This document shows, one piece after another, positions 35,868 through 49,700 of a stretch of DNA of 64,000 nt. The notes beneath the pieces were generated by a model. The model was not told where the DNA came from. It made no database searches and worked only from the letters and a program-made list of their open reading frames with translations. The DNA is from Lojkania enalia (lineage: Eukaryota; Ascomycota; Dothideomycetes; Pleosporales). The stretch's first letter is position 1. Every line of letters starts with the position of its first letter. A program made the translations under genes and the position numbers. The stretch spans positions 202,130 to 266,129 of the forward strand of contig ML986617.1 of assembly GCA_010094045.1 (NCBI GenBank), read 5' to 3'.

Positions 35868-37370
35868 TAAGTACTACCTAGATAGTTCTTAGGTAGGAAA
35901 TAGAAACGTCTAAGAAAACTTTCTATCCTAAACTTAAGTAATTATAATTTATTAAATATCGATTTATTATATTTATTTAGAGGAAAGTACTTCTAAATCT
36001 CTATTATTCTATATTTAAAAGGAGTTAGTATATAATTAAACGCTCTTATTAATACTAGCACCTAAGGCTTCCTATTTCTTAATTTTATAGTAGTTAGATC
36101 GCTCTTCTAAGCTCTATATATATTAATATAGCGTTTACCCTTTAAAATTACTATTAAAGGTTTTTAGGACCGAATTTAAACTCTAGTTAATTAGTATATC
36201 TACTTATACCTATAAATTAATAGAAGAACTATTTAAAACTACCTATTTATTATTATAGATTTAGGTATTTAGAATTATATTATTAGTATTAAATAGTTAT
36301 ATTATTTTCAACTCCAGCTAGATATAGATAAGAATTGGATTATATAGCCCTCTAAGTATTCTACTACTTATAATTCTTTACCTCCTCTTCTTATATAATT
36401 AACTTAGCTAGTATATAATAAGGAGGTAGAGCTAAATATCTAGCGATATAATACTTTATAGAAAAAGGACTAGTATTAATAGTCTTATAGTTTAACTATC
36501 TATTATATTAAGGGTCTACTAAGACTACTAAAACTATATTAATCTTTTATAGCTTATAGTTTAAATAAGCTTAGAGCTTTTATATACCTATATATAATAA
36601 AGTCCGAATCTAATCTAAAGAAAATCTATTCTTCTATTATTACTCTTATTTTAGCTAATACTTTCTACTTTAATATAAAGAGGAAAGAGAACGAGTTTTT
36701 CTCTACGTCTCTATACGAAATTAAGCGGCTAATTAAAGATAAGTAAGTCTTAGAGTTGGAAGATAAGGCTAAAAACGAAGTACTAGTAAATCTCCGATTA
36801 CTATCTAAATACTATAGATATTAGGATATATTTAGTAAAACTATAGTTTATTAATTACTAGAATACTACTCTTATAATTATAAGATTATTCTTATAGAAC
36901 TCCTTTCTAATAGTTATAGTCTGTTATATAAGTAGAATATTAAGGAGCTAGAGGTAACTAAAAAGTATGTTATAGATAATCTATAGTATAGGTATATCGA
37001 GTAGAGTTAGAGCTTTTTTATATTTCTAATCTTTTATATCTATAAATCTAATAGTAACTTATATATCTATATAAATTATTATAAACTTAATACTTTTACT
37101 TATAAGAATATATATCTAATACTATATATAGATAAACTTCTATCTAAATCTATTAAGGTAATAATTTTTACTAAGTTTAATATTCGCGCAGCCTTTAATA
37201 AGATTAGAATAGATTCTAGTTCTAAAGAATATACTACCTTTTAGACTCGATATTAAACCTATAAGTATAAAGTTCTATCTTTTAGATTATATAATAGTTT
37301 AGTAACTTATTAGTACTATATAAATAATATACTAATTAACTACCTAGATAATATTTTTATCTACTCTAAA
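35868..37370 (+). mobile_element. B1, second part: protease and RT region of chromovirus B1
   Basis: Continues B1 after element C. It matches the reverse complement of B2 around 61990-63480. Protease-like sequence near 36000-36100 is followed by the RT with FYIYKSNSNLYICIDYYKLN, FTKFNIRAAFNKIRID, YTTFQTRYQTYKYKVLSF and YINNILINYLDNIFIYS (about 37020-37370), the last holding the catalytic YLDD loop with its second aspartate changed to asparagine. At 37371 the LTR of element D begins. Confidence 0.75.
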
Positions 37371-40300
37371 TATTACGGTAATACTACGACACTTCTATAC
37401 TTATACTACTCTTACTATAATATCTAAACTAGCTACTAATAATAGTTATTAGCTGCTAGCTAGAATATAACCGACTTATCTTAACTATAATAGAGAAAGG
37501 TTTCGCTGATCTAGCTAGCTTATATAGTAGTATAGACCTAGCCTCTATAAAAAACCTGTATAATATAGATATCTCTATTCTTTATATAATATTTTAATAT
37601 TTATATATAATATATAGTAATAGAGTTAACTGTTTAAAGTACGATTAGTTAGCTATATATAGGCGTCTGTAATATTATATTATATTATCTACTATTATAT
37701 ATTATAGACGAGAACGCGCTTGTTAATATACTTAAAAAGATTTAGAGTAAGCTAGACTCTTTATAGTAGAAGAACAAGATGCTAGTAGAGGCTTTAGTAA
37801 CTTAAGAGAACTGTTATAAGTTAGATCTTAAAGCGATATAAAGGGAATTTAGCAGCTGTTAAACAGCTACCCCTCTACTAGCTACTAGTATATTAATAGT
37901 AATAGAACTATTACCCGCTTTTAGCCTAATTTAGCCTATAATTTTAGCTTCTAAATAGATATCTATATTAACCTCTAATCCGCCTAAGACTATATATAAC
38001 CTATATTTCCGTTTTAACTACTTATCTAACCCTCTAATATTTTCTAGTAAACGCTTAGAACTTTTATACTTTATTAGAAAGCTCCGCTATAAATTAGAAG
38101 AAAATACTAACCGATATCTAATCGAATATATCTACCTTCTATATATTTATTCCCGTCTAGAATAAGACCTAGTAATATTAGTTAATCTATTAATAGATAA
38201 GAGTATTAACTCTATAGATAGTTTAGTCGCCTTCTTAGAATCTACCTATAATAACTAGAATAAGGAGACTATAGTATAGAGTAAGCTAGAGACTTTAAAG
38301 TAAGGCCGAAGCAGGTTCCCTGCTTACTTTACCAAATTCCAACGCCTAATTATAGATACTAAACTAAATAAGTCCGGATAAATTATATATCTCTAATATT
38401 CTCTTTCTAATAAGCTCTACTATACTATAATTAGTATTATAATATCTAGCACCTTAAATAACTATACTAACCTAATTTTCCTATATAATACTAACCTATA
38501 TTATCTATCTAGTAACTACTATAAATAACTAAAGTATTATACTATTTACTAGAAGGATCTAAATACTATAGAACTTAATACTTCTAGCTATACACCTATA
38601 GGCTCTAATAAATAAGAAAGGTACTGCTGTAAAGGACGCTGTTATAAATATAGTAGTAAGAGATATATTTCGCTAGAATATAGCGCCCCTCTACTATTAA
38701 TCTATTAAGGGTTTTAGAGCTCTACTATACCCTATAGGTTCTATTTTTAATCCTCTAACTAATCTTCTAACCGATTCTCGATACGTTTATTATTTTATAG
38801 ATAAGACTATTACTCTTACTCTTAAATATAGCTAGTCTTACCAACTAGAATGTTGTTAAAAGGTCCGTTCTAAAAGTAAGTTACCTCCTAGAACTATACT
38901 TATACCAAATTTCTATATATTTATAGAACTAGCCTCTATAGAAATAGTTATAGAACTATTAAATCCTAACTTCTTTCTTAATTTATTAAGATCTAGTCTA
39001 GTAAGATATTAATATTCTTATTAATACTAGAGCTACTAGTTATAGCTATATCTATAGAGACCTTATATATACTCTAAAACTCTAAAAGATACGACTTTTA
39101 TATAATTTATATCTAACTAGCTTTAATAGAAAAGTCCTCTATAAGGGGACTATCTTCTATTTAATTATTTTAACCTTCTAATACCTGAACTATTTAGAGA
39201 TAGTATATCTCTATATAACTATACTAGAAAAATACTAGTTAATTCTAAAACAGCTATAGATATATAAATATTATATAAACCTAAACTATAAGAATAAATA
39301 GCTAGTTTTTACTACTAACTAATACCTAACTTAATACTTATAATCTACTAGTATTACTATCTACTAATAGGCTACTTAAATAGATATTAAAGACTATAAA
39401 CTACCTAAACCTAATATAAAAGGAGATTCTAAAGTAACTAATTTATAACCCCTATATAACTTAAAGTTTAGGTAGTACTATTTAAAGCTCTATCTATTAA
39501 ACTATACTTAATATAATTACTAGCTACTTAAAATACTATATTAGTTAAAAGAACCTAAAATTAAAACTAACCTAATCTTAAATAAAGATTATAGTTAAGA
39601 GGATCTATCTAAGCCTAAATATTTAAAAGCTATATTATAGCTAGATATATACTATATAAGTACTATACTACTAGTTTAACTCTTCTAATAATTTAACTAT
39701 AAAATCTTCGCTATATTAATAGTTAATATTAATAAAGCTCTAGCTTTAAAGGTATATACTAACCCTATTACTAAAGTACCTAAAGAATATTATAACCTAT
39801 TATCTATCTTCTTATATAAGAATGCGGATAAGCTGCCTAAATAATAACTATATAATTATAAGATTAAATTAGAGAACGATAAGTAAACTAGCTTTAGTCT
39901 ATTCTATAGGATATTCTAGAACGAGTTAAAGGTACTAAGAAAGTACTTTAATAAGAACTTGTCTAAGGGATTTATTAGAGTAAGCTTATTACTAGTAGTT
40001 ATACCTATAATCTTTATAAAGAAACTTAGAAGTAGTCTCTAATTCTATATAGACTATAGAGCCCTAAATACTATTACTATTAAAAACTAATACCTAATTC
40101 TACTAATCTAAGAAATATTAACCTAACTTAGTAAGGCTAAGTACTATATAAAATTTAATATTATTGCCGCGTTTAATAAGCTAAGAATTGTTAAGGGAGA
40201 CGAATAGAAGACTACCTTTTATACACGTTATAGGCTATTTAAATACCTAGTAATACCCTTTAGCCTAGCTAATACTTTAAGTATATTCTAATACTTTATA

Positions 40301-41022
40301 AATAATATATTAAGACTATACTTTAATATATTCTATACTACCTATATTAATAATATCCTAATATTTAGTAAGAATCTGAAGGATTATAAGTAGTATATTC
40401 GGCTAGTTTTTAAAGCCTTAAGAGCGAATAGTTTATAGCTTAATATAGATAAGTATAAGTTCTACTAGTTAGAAGTAACCTACCTAAAATATATAATTAC
40501 TATAGAAGAGATCTATATAAACCTAAAGAAGGTAGAAACAATCATTAACTAAAAATACTCTAAGAATATAAAAGATATTTAAGCTTTTATAGGCTTCGCG
40601 AACTTCTACTAATAATTTATTAGCAACTTCTTATAGAAAGTTTCCCCCTTAATAACTCTAACTAAGAAGAACACTCGATTCAACTAGAATAATAGCTATT
40701 AATATTCCTTTAACTATCTAAAGGATACTTTTATCTCTATACTAATTCTCTAATACTTTAACCCTAAACTGCTAATAGTAGTAGAAGCTAATACATCTAA
40801 TTTTATAATAGCTGGTATACTGTCCTAGAGAGGCGCTAATAGTAAACTAAGATCTATGACCTACTTCTCTAAGTATATAAACTCTACTAAAGGCAACTAT
40901 AAAATATATAATAAGAAACTACTCGCGATTATCTAATATTTTAAATAATAGAGGCCTGAATTAGAAGGTATAGTATTTCTTTTAAAAGTACTAAACGATT
41001 ATAAGAATCTATAGTACTTATA
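37371..41022 (+). mobile_element. D, first part: Gypsy retrotransposon, 5' LTR, gag, protease, RT and RNase H
   Basis: The LTR seems to start at 37371 (TATTACGGTAATACTACG) and end near 37700; a second copy to confirm it is not in the window. Gag follows, with LELLYFIRKLRYKLEENTDR near 38040-38110, SINSIDSLVAFLESTYNN near 38200-38260, and a decayed zinc knuckle at about 38620-38670. The RT reads VDYRALN-like DYRALNTITIKN (about 40050), YYIKFNIIAAFNKLRI, FYTRYRLFKYLVIPFSLANT and TTYINNILIFS (about 40340), where both catalytic aspartates are asparagine. RNase H then runs to about 41022 (VLNDYKNL), where it is cut by E. Confidence 0.75.
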
Positions 41023-44000
41023 AGCTCTATTATCTTAGATAATAAGTATCTATTTTTCTTAGGTATATTATTTAACTATTTATAATTAATATATAACCTT
41101 AATTTACTATTTTTCTTAGATATAAATAATATTAGTAATACTATTTTACTTTAACTTAGTTATATATACCCCCTTACTAAATTCTTTTAGATATACTTTC
41201 TAAGTTCTTCTTTTTATTCTTAGTTTAAATTATATATTAGACTAGGTTTTAGTTTTTTTTCGTCTTTAATAATAATCTTATAGTTATATTCTTTATATTT
41301 AAGTAATCCTCTATTTTCTACTTTTTTATATAGCTCTATAAATTTATTATAGTTCTCTTAGATTTTTTAAAATATACTATTGTTTTATAGTTCTTTATAA
41401 ACTTTTTAAACTATAATAATATCTAGTATCTATTTTATTTTCTTAAGATATCTAGCTATTATAGCTGTTAATACTCTCTATATTAACTATAGATCTAAGA
41501 GATATCTTATTCTATACTATTTTACTACCCGTTCTATTTTAGAGCAGCTCTATAGCCTATAAACTATCCCTTACTACTAATCTACTCTAGGATTATATTT
41601 AGCTAACTAGTCTATATTTAGTAATATATTAAATTTTCCTAGGTTTATAATATTAATATTCCTTATATTAGTATATCTTATAATATTAAGTACTTACTTT
41701 TTTATTTCTATTAGTATAACTCTTCTACTATAGTCTATTAGCTTATTATTTATTATATATATTATATAAGGTACTATTTTTTCCCTTTACTCTATATTAT
41801 TTTTATAAACCTATTATACTAATATAAATATATTTAAAACTCTACTATTAAGTAATATTTTAAAATTCTTCTTATTAAATTCTACTTAGAGTATTATATA
41901 TAAAGGTACTATACTAGTAATTCTTCTAATAACTTTCCTACCCGGTTTTCTAGCGTAGCTATTATCTTAGAAGCTACTTAGTTTTTTAACTAAGATAGAA
42001 AGAACCCTACCTTCTCTTTCTCTCTCCTATATAGTAGATATCTATCTATATTATACCTTATCTATAGTTTTTAAATATAAGCAGCCTTTACCTACTTACT
42101 ATATATCTTATACTTCTATCTTAAGAAATACTATTACTATTTAATTAGTTAGTAATCTTTATCTAATTCTTACTATCTAAGTACTTTAAATATATTTTAA
42201 TAGTAGTAGTATCTAACTATATATTATTTCTAGCTTAAAGCTTTATATTCCTCTAAGTATATATTATTCTTAGAACGTTCTTCCTTTTTAAATATACTTA
42301 CTTCTATTATCTTATAAGCTATAATATTAAGTTATCTTCTAATATCTTCCTATATTTCTCTTACTTCTAAAACTAGTTTTTTTAGCTCTTTAACTTCTAT
42401 AATAATTTTACTAAGCCAGTATAGATACTTTATTTTAAGGTAAAGTAGATTTTTATAAATCTAGTAGTACTTACTTTCTATATATTCTTCTATCTTATTT
42501 TAAAATAGTAAGACTTTAAATAATAATTATATATCTATTCTTAGCTATACTTCTAGTTTTATTTTAATACTCTTATATATTAAGTAATTATTCTAGTAAT
42601 AGCTAGCCTAATCTTTTTTATAGCTGTTCTTATAGGGCGGCGTATATTTCCCTTTTTTACCTTTTACTTATTTTATAGAGTAGTTTTAATATATCTTCTA
42701 TATATACTTAAATATTTCTTTATCTATAATTTTTCCTACTAATTTTACTATAGCTTCTAATATATTATAGTTATCCTAGAATATTATTTTTTTAAATAAT
42801 ATATTCTAGTATTTCTAGAGATATAGTTTTATCTAATAAGTTTTATTATAAATCTAATACTTCTTTTATTTTATTCTTTTTAGGATTAATATACTATCGA
42901 GCTTTAGTATATTTAGTAAATATTTAATATATCTAATAACTACTTCCTTCTTTTATTAAATAGTATATTCTGCATCTATTATCTATATAATATATTTAGT
43001 ACTATATTAGTTATTAGTATCTATTAGTAGGTTATATAATTATTATTTAGACTTCTTTCTTCTTATTTAAATATTCTTTTATATAGTATTCTTTTTATTT
43101 ATATAGAAGATACGCTCCCTTTTTAAGCCTTTATTTCTTAAGATTACTTATCCTTAATTATTAGTAGTTCTTTCTCTTATCCTTTTTAACTTTTTTAAGG
43201 ACTATAGGATTACTATTCTAAGGCGCTATCTTATTCTCCTTTTTAGTTAGTATAAATATTTGCGGTTAAAATTATTTTTCTATTTCCTACTTATATTAAT
43301 AATTATTAATTCTAACTACTAATTTGATTATTTCTAATAGCTCTATTAGCCTTTCTTCTCTAGCTAGGTTACTTTTAACCTTATCCTTAAGCCCTTTATA
43401 AAAGATTCCTACTAATATACTATCGTTCTATTCTAGTCTAATATTAAGTTTCTAAAACTCTATAGTATAATCTATTACTCTCTTAGTCTAGATTAGTTTT
43501 AGTAGCTTCTTCTATACTTTTTATTTTATATCTACTTCTCTAAAAACGTTTCGGATTTTATTCTTAAATTCTTCTTAGCTCTTAAAGAGTTCGTCTATAG
43601 ATTTTCTAGTCTTCTTTATATTACTTCTATTTTCTAGCTAGTCTACTATAAATAGTTTAGTCTATACTAGTAGTATTTCTTCTATATTTATTATTATAGC
43701 TAAGATCTTATTCTTATCTAGAAAAAAGATTGTACTATTAAATTTAAAGTATAGTTCTATTAATATAAGAAAAAGGTTAATATATTTTTTCTTACTATTA
43801 AATTTCTTTAGTAAAGTTATTTTAGCTTATATTTATTATTTAGCTTTAGCTAGATCGGTTCTAACTATAGCCAGCTTATATTATATCTATATAATATAGG
43901 TTTTCTATTCCTATACTTTCTATACTATAGTTTCTTCTAGAGTTTATAGCTTTTAAGTTATTATAACTTAATTTTACGATATAGTAGATATCTTTAAATA

Positions 44001-44365
44001 GTTCCTATTTCTCTTAATATTAGGTAGTTATTATATTACTAACCTATATACTGCTAGTATATATAATAACCGCTGTTATAATTATATATATACCGGGGCT
44101 TTATTTATATTAGGTTGGTTAGAGGTATTAGTTTTAGTAAAGAGAAAATATAAGAGTTACTAGTTTTTTAAATATAATAAATATATTCTTAGAAGTCTAA
44201 TATAAAAACAAGATAAATTTATAAGAATAACTATATAGAATCTAATCTACTAAAAAAATCTTCTATTTTATATAGATAGGTTTAAAACTACTAAACCTAG
44301 CTTATTAGGTCTATTAGGTCTATTAGATCTATTCTACTATACCTAATACTTCTACTATTATTACA
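41023..44365 (-). mobile_element. E: truncated Gypsy retrotransposon in the opposite direction, nested in D
   Basis: On the minus strand, from an LTR-like end near 44365-44070, gag follows (FKNKIRNVFREVDIK near 43560, YKGLKDKVKSNLAREERLIE near 43390). Then comes the pro/RT start at 41300-41023: KIIIKDEKKLKP, LRLYINYKQLNN-like sequence and NRYLLSKIIEL, the position of the usual NRYPLPLISEL. There the element stops, although most of RT, RNase H and integrase should follow. The missing part was probably deleted together with some of D. Confidence 0.68.
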
Positions 44366-45220
44366 TATATAAGTTATACTATACTTTATTATCTAGCTAA
44401 TTATCTCCCTAGTTCTTATAGTCTTATTACTTATTATCTAATAACTAGTCCCTAATATATATCTATCTATTATTACCTTATTAGTCCTTATTTAAACCGA
44501 CCTATATAGTAGCTAATATTAGATTAAGCCCTAGCTATAGAAGTAGTACTTCTTAGCGTTCTATATTTATAATAATAACTAGGTTAAATAGCTATTAATA
44601 GTATAGTTTAAAGCGAATAATATAGTATTTAAATTAATAAAAGTCTTTCTATTTCTAGCCTATTTTAGCTAGCACCTTTAAATAAGCTTTAAGCTATTTA
44701 TAAAGATATATTAACTACTAAAATAGTCTTTAATAGTCTAAAAAGCTAATAGACTAGTTAATAAAATAAAAGATATTATAGAGTATATTAGAGAAGAACT
44801 TATTTAGGTATAAATATTTTAATAAAAGTATACTAACTATAAGTATATACTAGCCTCTAACTACTAGATTTATAATCTAGTCTAATTAGATACTAGAAAT
44901 ATACGTATCTAAAAACTATTAAAAAAGCTTAACTAGAAGAATATAGGCTTTTATAAGATTATTATAAAAGTATTCTTATACGTTTATAAACTAAAACTAT
45001 CTAAATTAGCTAAAATATATTCTATATTCTATATATTACTATTATAGTTAGTATTTAAGTTATCTAACTACTTATTTAGTTAATAAGTATATAACTCTAA
45101 ATCTATTAAAATTAATAGAAAATTTAAATATTTTATTAAGTAAATAAAAGACTTTTATTATAACTAATAGAGATACTTGTAGAATAGACTCTATCAGCTA
45201 GCTTGGTATTAGCAAGGTAA
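44366..45220 (+). mobile_element. D, second part: integrase C-terminal region of a Gypsy element
   Basis: The plus strand from about 44500 reads as the end of a Gypsy integrase: W-V-K-W-L-like NNNxVKxLLIV (44570), then MKDIIEYIREEL-like sequence (44760-44800), TPASNYQIYNLV (44845), LDTRNIRTQKPLKKLN (44885) and YKLKLPKLAKIYSIFYILLLQ (44985-45045). Chromodomain-like residues follow up to 45220, where the Copia LTR begins. Direction and position fit the missing 3' part of D, but no overlap proves that it is the same element. Confidence 0.58.
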
Positions 45221-45519
45221 TGTAGGGTAGAGTATAGTATTATACGGTATATATAGTATATAGGGGTAGTAGAGTAGATAAGTAACTATTTCGTTAATTA
45301 CTATCGGGTGCTATATACCTAGTTAAAGGGGCTATATAGGATACGCGCTCGGTTTAAGCATATATACTATATTACGTATCTTAACTATATAATATATATT
45401 TTAGCTCTATACAATATTTACTATTCGGATACTGGTAGTTTTTCTTTTTATAGGCCTACCCTATCTATCTATATATCTACGTATGTAAACCTCTATATTA
45501 TATATACCCTTCTAGTACA
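45221..45519 (-). repeat. 3' LTR of Copia element G
   Basis: 299 bases with terminal TGTA...TACA inverted ends. The 5' LTR should lie beyond the right end of the window because A' and B2 are inserted in this Copia element. Confidence 0.7.
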
Positions 45520-46251
45520 TACGTATAATTACCTACCTTTTATCCTTCTCTATCCCTCATATCCCCTTACCCTTCTCTTTCTTCTACTCCTCCTTCTACT
45601 CCTTCTTCTACTGTCTTATATACGCGTGCGCATAGCGTCTTATACAGCGTCTAATCTATCTACTAATACTTTAACCCGGATTATAAGCGTATTATATAAA
45701 ATAAGAGTTTCTAGTACCTTATTTAGCGTCTTCTTTATATAGGCGTCTATAGGGTTATCTTTACTATTAATCTATCTAATTTCTATAATCTCCCTCTTCT
45801 TATATAATTCTCGGATTAATATAATATTAATTATCAGTCTCTTCTTATTAGTTGTACTAAGTTTAATAAGATAGTTCTATAGAGATTATAAATCTATATA
45901 GATAATAATAGGAATTTATAGTAGCTATAAGATTTATATAATCTATTATAGTATTATACTAAAGGTAATTATACTATTAAATCCTCCTACTATTCTATAT
46001 AATTCGCTTACTAGTCTAGAGTAAGTAATATATTTATACTTTATAGAATTCTAGTATATAATATTACCTTAAATTTTAAAATCGTTTCCGGATTCTATAT
46101 AGTACTCTATACCTAATATAATAATATACTTAGGTTGTAAACTTAAATTCTTATTATTTATAAATAAACTATTTATAAAGATAAATAGTTTTATATAATT
46201 TAGCTATAATAGTATATATTTTAACCTATAGTCTAGGTTATTAATCTACTA
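45221..46251 (-). mobile_element. G, first part: Copia retrotransposon, 3' LTR and end of RNase H
   Basis: The LTR 45221-45519 has intact TG...CA ends (TGTAGGG to CTAGTACA on the plus strand). Reading minus from 46250, the end of a Ty1/Copia RNase H is clear: TLYRIVGGFNSII (46000-45960), CTDS-like position IPIIIYIDL, LIKLSTTNKKRLIINI (45870-45830), LIRELYKKREIIEIR, INSKDNPIDAYIKK (45760-45720). Copia order places RNase H last, just before the 3' LTR, as seen. A purine-rich tract (minus) lies between. F2 is inserted at 46252, and the element resumes at 54966. Confidence 0.82.
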
Positions 46252-46404
46252 ATGTATAGTACAAGCGAGCTAATTACCTAAGCAAGCTAATTATAATATT
46301 AAAACTCTACTAAAATTGCGATAATTATACTTTATAGTATTATACTATAACTAATAACTATAGAATTAATTTAGAAAGAAGCTAGAATATAGCTTATACT
46401 CTAA

Positions 46405-46737
46405 TATTATAGATGCCCCTACGGAAATCCCCGTACTAGACTTAATTAAGATTTAGAACTCTATATAGCTAGAAGAATAAGACTAATATAAGATATATAA
46501 CGCGCTTAGCAATTTAGTTAATTAAGTAACTAAGTAGGAAGAAATAGTAGGGGAACTAAATTATACTTAACAACTTTACAACTCTAACCTTATAGCTCTT
46601 TATAGTTAATTTAAATATTCTTTATATACTCTACTTATATACTTCTATTATAAGCTTATAAGAATAATCCCCTTATAGCACGTGATTACTCTTAGTTATT
46701 ACCCTATCCTACACCTAGCTAATCAGAGGCCGTTATA
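46405..46737 (+). repeat. 5' LTR of element A
   Basis: 333 bases, from TATTATAGATGCCCC to GGCCGTTATA. It is 34 bases shorter than the 3' LTR because one unit of a TTAGTTAACTAAGTAAC-type tandem repeat is missing. Confidence 0.85.
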
Positions 46738-46749
46738 CTTTAACTACCC

Positions 46750-49700
46750 TTATAAGACTGGAAGAAGTAAGACTAGTTAGGCTACCCTAGTTATAAGAAA
46801 AGAGATACCTTTAGTAAGTAACGTAGAAAACTCACGCAAGTAGAATATTAGGATTAGCTAGTAAGGCTACCTTTTTAGAGGCAGGTACGATAACTATATT
46901 TATAAGAATATAGAACAAATTAACGTAATAATAGGAATAGCTAGTTCTAGTAGATAAATAAATAAAAAGCCTAAAGGAGACTTAAAATAGTCTTCTTAAA
47001 AGTTTTTAAAAGAATATAAGAAATAGTTAATAGTAAATAAGAAATAGGACTTGTGGAAATTATCTAAAAACTCGAGTAAGTCGAAAGAGTACTACTACTA
47101 ATATATTATTAGCAACGAATTAAGCTAGTACTACTTAATAAGTTCGACGGAACTAGATCCAAATTTAAAAGATTTCTAGTAGTAGTAAGAATCTATATTA
47201 ATACTAATCTAGATATTATCTAATATAAGAATAAGAAAGTACTATTTATAGGAGTTTACCTAATAGGTAAACCGCTTAACTAGTTTTAATTCTTTCTAAT
47301 AGATTTTAAGAACCACGTAGAAGAATACTAGAAAAGCGAAACTAAGGTAATATTTATAAGTTTAATATACTTCTAATAGAAACTCGAACTAGCGTTTAGA
47401 GACATTAATAAAGTATAAGTAGTAGAAGATAGACTCTATAATCTAGTTTAACTAGGATCTATTACTTTATATATATCGAGTTTTTAACAGCTCTTAAATA
47501 AAGTTATATAGAACGATTATAGTATAATAGTAAAGTTCTGTAGAGGATTGAAAATAGAAATAAAAAGGGTAATAATATATATAGAACAACCCTAAGACCT
47601 AGTATTATACTTCTAACTAGTAAAAAGAATTAACAACAAACTATACTAGTTTAAAAATAAGGAAAGATAGGCGTACTACTAAAGAGTATACTTTTTAGTA
47701 AGAGCTGCTAACGCGGGCGGACTTATAGATCTAAGCGCTACTAGAGAAAAGAAGCCTAAGTTATAGGTAACGTAAGAAAAGAGGACTTAGAAGAAAGATA
47801 TTAAATGCTATAATTGTTAGAAACTAGGATATATAGTAAAAGAATATCGAAGTAAAAAGAAAGAAAAGAAAAACCGGCCTATAGAAGATAAACCGCAAGA
47901 AGTAGGTAAAGAAAAACTAGCTACAACTATAGAATGCGGAACCTTATACTAGTCTTTCTATAATAAAGACAAGTATTAAATATACCAACAACTTAAAGAA
48001 GCTATAAGATACTAGCTTTAGAAGAAAATATAACTTACAGTAACGTAGGAATATATAAAAAGATAGCTAGAAGAAGTTTAGAAAATATTAGATAAAGATA
48101 AAGAAATAAATACTCTATTATAAATAGAAGAAGCTATTATTAAAGTACTAATACCTAAACTAGCGCCTAGAGCATGTTCTACGTACTAATAAGAAATAAT
48201 TAAGTATAAATAGGGAACTCCGGCTCCTATAGCCACCCTATAAGAAGAATTACCTATAAGATTCTATAATAAGAATAGACTAAGATAAGATATTATTAAC
48301 GTTTATAAAGAATAGTAAAATATCTACCCTAGAGAAATCTACTTCTTACACTTCTAAAAATAGATAGAAATAACAAAAGTAGTAGAAAGACACCTTAATA
48401 TAATAGATTAGGATAAGGCTATATATATAATATAGAAAGTAGTAGCCTTCTTATAAAATAAAGTACTAGTAAAATACTAGTTACTAAAGGTATTACGATA
48501 TAAATAAAAAAGGAACTACTAGATTAGAAAAGATAATAACCCCTATATAAACTAATACTACCTAGTATATTTTAAGATAGTATAGATATCGTGTATTAAA
48601 CGGTAATATAAGACCTACTAAAGAAAGAAAGAAAATATAGATGTATAGCTAAGACAATTAAACGAAAATAAGGTACTAGGAAACCTAGTAAAATAAGAAG
48701 CTATAATAGGATAGGAAGTTACTAAATAAACCTAAAACTATATAGTACTCGAATCTAGACCTCTACTATCTAAAATATATATTAGAAGAAGACTATAGTA
48801 TAAATATCTAAAACGAAAATGCCTAAAATATATATTTATAAAAAAAGTAATAGCCTATTAGCCTAAGACAACTTAATTATATAGGAATATAGGAGAATAC
48901 TATCTTATAATACTAGGATAATACTACGGCTATAAGGTATATATACTTATTAATAGTAGAGTAATAAAGAATTTTATAGCTAGTAACTATATTACTAGAA
49001 AAGAAATACTTATAGTATAACTGGAACGACCCTATATAATCTAAATTATAGAGGGAAAAGACTTCTAGAAGAAAGTTATATATACTATAGAACCGGGAGA
49101 GTTTAAAATCCTAGAAACAACCTAATAAAAATAAATCTTCTAAATTATAGAAATTACCGACTATAATATTATTCTAAGGATTCTATAGTTAAGAAAGGAA
49201 AATCCTTAAATAAACTAGTAAACGGGACGAATTATCCTTAAAAACTTAGGCTAGCTAGTTAAGGAGTAACTTGCTATAATAGTAAAAGAAGTAGTAAAAG
49301 AATTATTCTTAATAGGAAATATATTATATAGTATATTTAAGAAATACTAATACTTAATAAAACAACTTTAAGAACTACTATAATACCTACCTAAATATAG
49401 AAAACATAATTATAAAATTAAACTATAACTAGAAAAAGAACCTAGATATAGACTAATATATAGCTTAATAGTAAGAGAAGTAGAGGCTTTAGAATAATAT
49501 ATAGACGAGTACCTAAAGAAAGGAATAATCCGAGAATTAAACTTACTAGTAGTATACCTTATACTCTTTGTAGATTAAAAAGGGATAATAGACCTATAAA
49601 TATATATTAATTATCGCACTCTTAACAACATTATAATTAAGAACTAATACCTTTTACTACTCATCTATAACTTAAGAGACTAATTAAGAAAAGCTACTAT

